A stretch of DNA of 64,000 nt from Cichorium intybus (lineage: Eukaryota > Streptophyta > Magnoliopsida > Asterales > Asteraceae). The translations under genes were made by a program, and so were the position numbers. Every line of letters starts with the position of its first letter. The stretch's first letter is position 1. Below the pieces are notes generated by a model. The model saw only the letters and a program-made list of their open reading frames with translations. It ran no database searches and was not told where the DNA came from. The DNA lies in the NCBI GenBank assembly GCA_023525715.1, contig CM042012.1, positions 42,922,941-42,986,940 on the forward strand, written 5' to 3'. Positions 59,120 through 64,000 of this stretch are shown here, piece after piece.

Positions 59120-60171
59120 AATCTTATTAAAGATGAAATTTCCATATTTTTTTAGAACAAATTTAAAGAAGATTGTAAAGTCCTAGCACCCTTGATTAGT
59201 CATCGATTCAGGACGATCTCAACTCAGCAAAAAACAAAACTTGAGATTCCTTTCATGATGGAAGAAGTTAGAGTTATGATTTGTAGTTGTGGGAGTGATA
59301 TAGCTCTGGGTGTCGAATGGATTCACTTGCACCTTCATTAAAAAGTGTTGGGATATGATTGGTAACAATATTTTTATAGCTGTCCATCATTTTGAGGAGC
59401 ACGAAATCTTGAACTGGGGGCAACGCATCATTTATCACGTTTGCCCCTAAATGTAACGATCCCCTTAACCTTGATGATTTCTGTCCTATTAATCTCATCG
59501 GGTGCATTAACAAGATTATATCGAAATATGTGGATGAAAGAATTAAACACGTCCTCTCTTTGATTATCGGTAAGGAGCAAACGAATTTTGTTAAAAATAG
59601 AAGTATCCCCGAAGGACCTTTAATTGTTGACGAGGTCATTAATTGGGCCAAGAAAAAGAAAAAGAAAAAGAAGTCCACAATTTTTAGAGTGGATTTTGCG
59701 AAAGCTTGCATCTCCTCTCCGAGAGTATCAATGTTGGTTAATGGGACAACGACAAAACAATTCAAAATGGAAAAAGGTGTGCATCAATGTGATCTGATAT
59801 CCCCTTTCTTGTTTATTGTATCCATGGAAGGTATTCTTATTGCTATAAAAGGGACGTTATGAGGCAAATGATATTTGGCAATAAATGACATAAATGGATG
59901 TTAGCTTGCATCTCCTCTCCGAGAGTGTTCATGTTAATGAGACAGCGACAAAACAATTCAAAATGAAAAAAGGTGTGCGTCAAGGTAATCCGATACCCCT
60001 TTCTTGTTTATCGTATCTGCGGAAGGTATTCGTATTGCTATGAAAGGGGCGGTGGAACGAAACATTTTTGAGGGTATCGACCTATTAAACAACGACTATA
60101 AGCTCTCCAATTTACAATCTGTAGATGATACTCTCTTCATGGGGGTTTGGTCTAGATCAAATGTGCTAATT
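59120..60171 (+). pseudogene. L1-type LINE relic with internal duplication, cut by Gypsy LTR
   Basis: RT fragments on plus: NLIGCINKI-like region near 59490, KEQTNFVKNRSIPEGPLIVD at about 59572, then ACISSPRVSMLVNG and a degenerate RQGDPLSPFLF (HQCDLISPFLF) near 59790. A block of about 150 bp (from GCTTGCATCTCCTCTCCGAG) occurs at 59705 and again at 59903. A damaged catalytic box (SVDDTLF in place of YADD) follows near 60119. The relic ends where the Gypsy LTR begins at 60172. Confidence 0.75.
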
Positions 60172-62194
60172 TGTAACGCCAAAACTTATTTTATTATGTA
60201 TTGTAATAAAAAGGGCAAAATGGTCATTTTACCTTAGAAGGGTAATTTGGTCTTTTGGACAGAAAAGGATTAAGTTTGTAATAATATTTTGAGTTTAGGA
60301 CTTAAAATGTTATAAAAACTATCTTTGTCATAAAAAAAAATGTGTAAAATGTGGCAAAATTTCAAGAATAACAACTCCAGGGACTAAACTGCAAATTCTG
60401 GAAGTATAAATAGTGGGACAAGCTCTCTCACATGTGCAGAAAATCTGGAAGCATCGGGAGAGGGTTTTGGAGTGATCGATTTCAGAAACTTGGAGTTTTC
60501 TTGAAGAATTAAAGCTAGGAATTGGATTCTAGGCTTGGAATTGAAGACTTGGAAGCAATTGAGGTAAGTTATTAAGTTATTACCAAGCTTTTGGTGTGTG
60601 TTTCTTCAAGCTTGAACTGAAAACTGAAATTTCAGTTAGGAATTTTGTGATAAGTAGCTTAATACTTCCATTAAGTCATGCTAAAGGACTTAATTCAAAG
60701 GAAATGGAAGTAGGTTGCTATTGTTCAAGAATTGAGATTTTGACCAAGAACCCTAGATGACGAATTCTTGTAATAAACTTGGTTCTAATGGGTTATAATG
60801 ATTTTTAGATGCTATATTGACTGAAAGAAATCATTAGAAGCAAGTAGAATTCAATAATTTCGGTTTTGGATCAAAAATGCAAAAACGGGAAATTGTGAAA
60901 ATGGGTTTGAATTTGATTCCCCAATGGTTTAAAACTTGTTATTAGTTAAAGGTTTTGGTATTGGAACAATTCCTAGTAATTAAGTCGAGTAATAAGGACT
61001 TAATAAAGGAAAATGGAATTTTCAAGCACAAAATCGGAGCTCACTGTCTGCATTCCCCAGCGCTCGCGACGCGACGGCCAAGGCCTCGGTCGCGACGCGA
61101 GGGTGCAGCAGCAGTGCAGAAATCCTCTGTTAAATTTTAGTGCAATTTCCAAATGTGATTTTGATGCTAGGCTTGTCCGATTGACCTGAAATTTTAAACA
61201 TAGGTTTAATATGTTGTGAAACGTCATGGAAAATTATCGGAATACGAATACGACCTCCCGAAAGTACTGTAGTAGAATACGCGTATTTCGGGACGTGTAT
61301 TAAATTTTTATACCAATGGTTAATGCTTGGAATTAGTCTTATATTAGACTCTTGTGCATTAGAACCAACTAAAATGGTATATTAACATATAATTATTGTG
61401 AAATAAATGGAATTATAGGTACGGGACAAAATCCTACGGATTTCATTTCAAAGCAAGGAACGACTAACGCTAGTTGTAGCAAGCCTACAGGTGAGTAATC
61501 TCACTCGTATTTGAGGTGTTAATGATAAATGAGCAGCTGCGGATTGAAAACAGTTTTGGGGACAAGTTTTGAAAGATTATATGGTTTGATATACGACAAG
61601 AACAGATAAGCCGTGAGTCTGTTATAGACAAGAACGGAGCTGTGAGTCAATATATCTATATAAACCAATATAGACAAGACCGGATAGGCCGTGAGTCTAG
61701 GCAAGACCGGATAAGCCGTGAGCCATAGTTTATTTTGATGTGCCAGACTTATATAGACAAGACCGGATAAGCCGTGAGTCTAGGCAACAGCGGGCTAACC
61801 CGTGAGCCACGGCAACAGCGGGCTAACCCGTGAGCCATATTTGATTTCGTATTGTATGACAATACATGTTTGACTTTGTATAGAAAATTTTATTCTTATA
61901 CGTGTTATGTTGATTTGATTACTCATTGGGCTTTATAGCTCACCGTTTATTTGATATGTCCCTGCAGGTGAGCGTGACCCTGCGAAGGGAAAAGACAAAG
62001 TCCATGACTGAGGACTTAGTGTTGAAGTAACGACCCGGCTTGAAGAATGTATAATATTATATATATTGTACTTCGTGATACACTTGTACTCGTATTTTGT
62101 TAACTAATACCCCTTACTATGTTTTGCTTGTAAAATTTTGGTTTGAAAAACGAAAATTTTTGGGGTGTTTTTGGTTAATAAGTCGGGTGTTACA
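60172..62194 (+). repeat. 5' LTR of the plus-strand Gypsy element
   Basis: About 2,023 bp, TGTAACGCC to GGTGTTACA. It carries a minisatellite at about 61590-61840 and a TATA-like GTATAAATAGTGGG near 60404. Confidence 0.85.
61590..61840. repeat. LTR minisatellite (about 26-28-bp unit)
   Basis: Repeats of GACAAGACCGGATAAGCCGTG followed by AGTCTAG, grading into GGCAACAGCGGGCTAACCCG followed by TGAGCC. The reverse complement resembles the unit at 21450-21600. Confidence 0.85.
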
Positions 62195-62285
62195 AGTTGG
62201 TATCAGAGCCGTGGTTTAAGTGAACTAGGTGTCTTAGATTAGATCCCTGGACTTAAACCTTGAGAGAAGCACAGATAACTGGATT

Positions 62286-62286
62286 G

Positions 62287-62347
<61 letters not shown>
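62286..62347. repeat. (TA)n microsatellite in Gypsy leader
   Basis: About 62 bp of TA repeats between the primer-binding site and the gag start. Confidence 0.97.
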
Positions 62348-62349
<2 letters not shown>

Positions 62350-62388
62350 TTGTTACTGTAATCTAATGGTTTGTTGAAATCTTGAAGT

Positions 62389-64000
62389 ATGAGAAATACA
62401 CGAAGCAATCCTACTGGTGTGAATTCGCGTGGAACTGCAAGAAGTGGACCAGCTAGGTCACGTGGAACTGCAAGAAGTGGACCAGCTAGGTCACGCGGCT
62501 CTGTTGGACGAAGAGCACCAGCAAGGGAACCGGTGGGACAAAATCCACCTGATATACGAGCCATCGTGGAAGAAGTGGTTAGGCAGATGATGCCTGTATT
62601 ATCGAACAATCCCGACCCGAGTGGCAATCCCAACCCAAGTGCAAATCCGGATCCTACTGAAGAGGCTGCAAAAAGTGTTCATGACAGGCAGCCAGAAAAT
62701 GAAAGCCAGGGAGAAAGTCGAGCCCGGGCAGTAAAAGAAACTCCAGGTGGGGAAGCCTCGATAAAGAAGGTTGGGTGTACATATAAATCCTTTCTTGGTT
62801 GTAAACCAAAGGAATTTTCGGGGACAGATGATCCAGTCAAAGCTATGGAATGGATCATGCATATGGAAAAGGTGTTCCGAGTAAGCAAGTGTGCGGATGA
62901 AGATAAAGTGGAATTTGCCACGAACCAACTTACAAGTGGCGCACTACATTGGTGGCAAACCTACTATAGATCACTGGATCTTGATTCGTCCCAATCGATA
63001 CAATGGGAGCAATTCAAGACAAAATTTAATGAAGAATACTGCTCGGAAGTAGCGATTCAGAAGTTGGAGGATGAATTCCTGCATTTGGAACAGGGTTCCC
63101 GATCTGTCCAAGAATATACTCTTAGCTTTTTGGAGAAGGCTCGGTTTGCGGAACACCATATCTACACTGAAAAGAGAAAGGTCGACAAGTATGTTCGGGG
63201 GTTGACAACCCGAATTAGAGAGATTGTGCAACCGCTAAAACTAACTACTTTCCGGCAAGTGGTGGATCGAGCCACGGAAAGAGAAACAGAACTGAAGCGG
63301 CAGGAAGATGAAAAGAAAGTTATAGAAACGAAACGAAAGGCGGAAGACCAAGTTTCGACGCCTCAGAAAAAGTCACAACAATCCGGGTCTAAAGGAAAAA
63401 GTCAGAGGGACGAAGGCAAGTGGTGCGAAAAATGCAGAAAAAGGCACACGGGCAGTTGTCGCAGCGATACTGGGTCAATGGTCTGCCGAAATTGTGGAAA
63501 ACCGGGTCATCTTATACGGGACTGTCGGGCGGACCGTAGGTGCTTCCAATGCGGAGCTACTGATCATGTTCGTCTGAACTGTCCCCAACTGAAATCTGGG
63601 GCATACAGTGAGAGACCTAGAGATGATCAAGTGGGAAAGAAAGAAGAGCCGAGGAACAGGGGACGACCAGTGGCCTCACGAGCGTTCCAGATGACGGTGG
63701 AAGAAGCCCGTGAGAAGACGGATGTGGTGACAGGTATTTTCACTCTCAATACCATACCTGTATATGTTATTTTTGATCCGGGAGCCACTCACTGTTTTGT
63801 ATCGGAATCTTTATTGCCTCGCTTGAATGTACCTTTAACCCCGATGGATGAAAGCTTAGAAGTAGCTATAGCAGACGGCCGATATGTCTGGGTTTCTGAA
63901 CATATGGAAGGTTGTCAGCTTAAAATCTACGGGACCGTTTTCCCTATAGATTTGAAGCCGATGACTACCAACGAGTTTGGTGTAATTGTGGGAATGGATT
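62389..64000 (+). CDS. Ty3/Gypsy gag-protease polyprotein, 3'-partial, open reading frame
   Basis: Starts ATG 62389 (MRNTRSNPTG) and stays open for 537 codons to the window end. The N-terminus has a 33-bp exact tandem repeat (62428-62460, 62461-62493) that doubles GTARSGPARSR. The retrotransposon gag domain spans about residues 140-300 (FSGTDDPVKAMEWIMHMEKV, GALHWWQTYY). A first Cys/His cluster at residues 346-357 (CEKCRKRHTGSC) is followed by two CCHC knuckles at 366-379 (CRNCGKPGHLIRDC) and 385-398 (CFQCGATDHVRLNC). The protease starts near residue 430, with active-site DPGATH at residue 463, where most members have DSGATH. RT, RNase H and integrase should follow beyond the edge. The intact frame suggests a young, possibly active element. 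Confidence 0.92.
   Translation, partial: MRNTRSNPTGVNSRGTARSGPARSRGTARSGPARSRGSVGRRAPAREPVGQNPPDIRAIVEEVVRQMMPVLSNNPDPSGNPNPSANPDPTEEAAKSVHDRQPENESQGESRARAVKETPGGEASIKKVGCTYKSFLGCKPKEFSGTDDPVKAMEWIMHMEKVFRVSKCADEDKVEFATNQLTSGALHWWQTYYRSLDLDSSQSIQWEQFKTKFNEEYCSEVAIQKLEDEFLHLEQGSRSVQEYTLSFLEKARFAEHHIYTEKRKVDKYVRGLTTRIREIVQPLKLTTFRQVVDRATERETELKRQEDEKKVIETKRKAEDQVSTPQKKSQQSGSKGKSQRDEGKWCEKCRKRHTGSCRSDTGSMVCRNCGKPGHLIRDCRADRRCFQCGATDHVRLNCPQLKSGAYSERPRDDQVGKKEEPRNRGRPVASRAFQMTVEEAREKTDVVTGIFTLNTIPVYVIFDPGATHCFVSESLLPRLNVPLTPMDESLEVAIADGRYVWVSEHMEGCQLKIYGTVFPIDLKPMTTNEFGVIVGMD

Larger units (their letters stand above)
60172..64000 (+). mobile_element. Ty3/Gypsy (Tekay/Del-like) element, left part, runs off right edge
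   Basis: 5' LTR 60172-62194, primer-binding site TGGTATCAGAGC at 62198-62209, a (TA)n leader, then an open gag-pol frame to the window end. The lineage call rests on gag with CCHC knuckles, the protease motif and LTR ends TGTAACGCC...GGGTGTTACA. It is inserted in the LINE relic. The target duplication would be TAATT (60167-60171), but the other side is out of view. Confidence 0.88.

Noticed and set aside
62253..62928. Minus-strand ORFs opposite the Gypsy gag
   Set aside because: They are antisense to an open 537-codon gag-protease frame with zinc knuckles and protease motif.

Overview
This is nuclear DNA of a eudicot plant. The evidence is spliced genes with GT-AG introns, a ferric-chelate reductase of the plant FRO family, AT-rich intergenic DNA, and many nested plant-type transposons (Copia, Ty3/Gypsy, L1 LINEs, hAT, Mutator-like, MITEs). 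The style of the repeats fits Asteraceae, but that is only an impression. Nothing bacterial, viral or organellar was seen.

Layout. 1-4352: a ferric reduction oxidase gene on the plus strand whose first exon lies off the left edge; three short inverted-repeat elements sit in its introns. 4782-6803: a convergent minus-strand gene for a serine/arginine-rich protein of unknown function. 8226-9069: a tRNA-derived SINE candidate and three (TA)n arrays. 10300-18540: transposon graveyard with an L1 relic, a broken hAT transposase gene (minus) and a 5'-truncated L1 element (plus) with a long 3' UTR and poly(A). 19034-19239: a MITE. 20276-31450: a nested block. A Mutator-like element (20467-29458) with an exact 9-bp target duplication holds an LTR retrotransposon (21097-28734), and that carries, antisense, a captured RWP-RK transcription-factor gene with introns. 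To its right is a relic of an ABCC transporter. 32206-50960: a four-level nest. A decayed minus-strand Copia element (C) is split by Copia B (34447-50407), which is split by Copia A (34851-45812), which is split by a 3.2-kb Gypsy-type solo LTR (40591-43759). The three inner insertions have readable 5-bp target duplications. 52801-53325: an intact single-exon gene for a small plant protein of unknown function, with G-box motifs upstream. 55425-58389: two solo LTRs. 59120-60171: an L1 relic. 60172-64000: the left LTR and gag-protease part of a coding-competent Ty3/Gypsy element that runs off the right edge with its reading frame open.

Host genes in the window are only three: FRO, the RS-rich protein and the 174-aa protein. 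They do not form a pathway. Everything else is mobile DNA or decayed gene fragments. The most unusual object is the RWP-RK gene copy inside the LTR retrotransposon. I did not find evidence of a wholly new biological system. Positions of exon borders, LTR ends and target duplications were read by eye.
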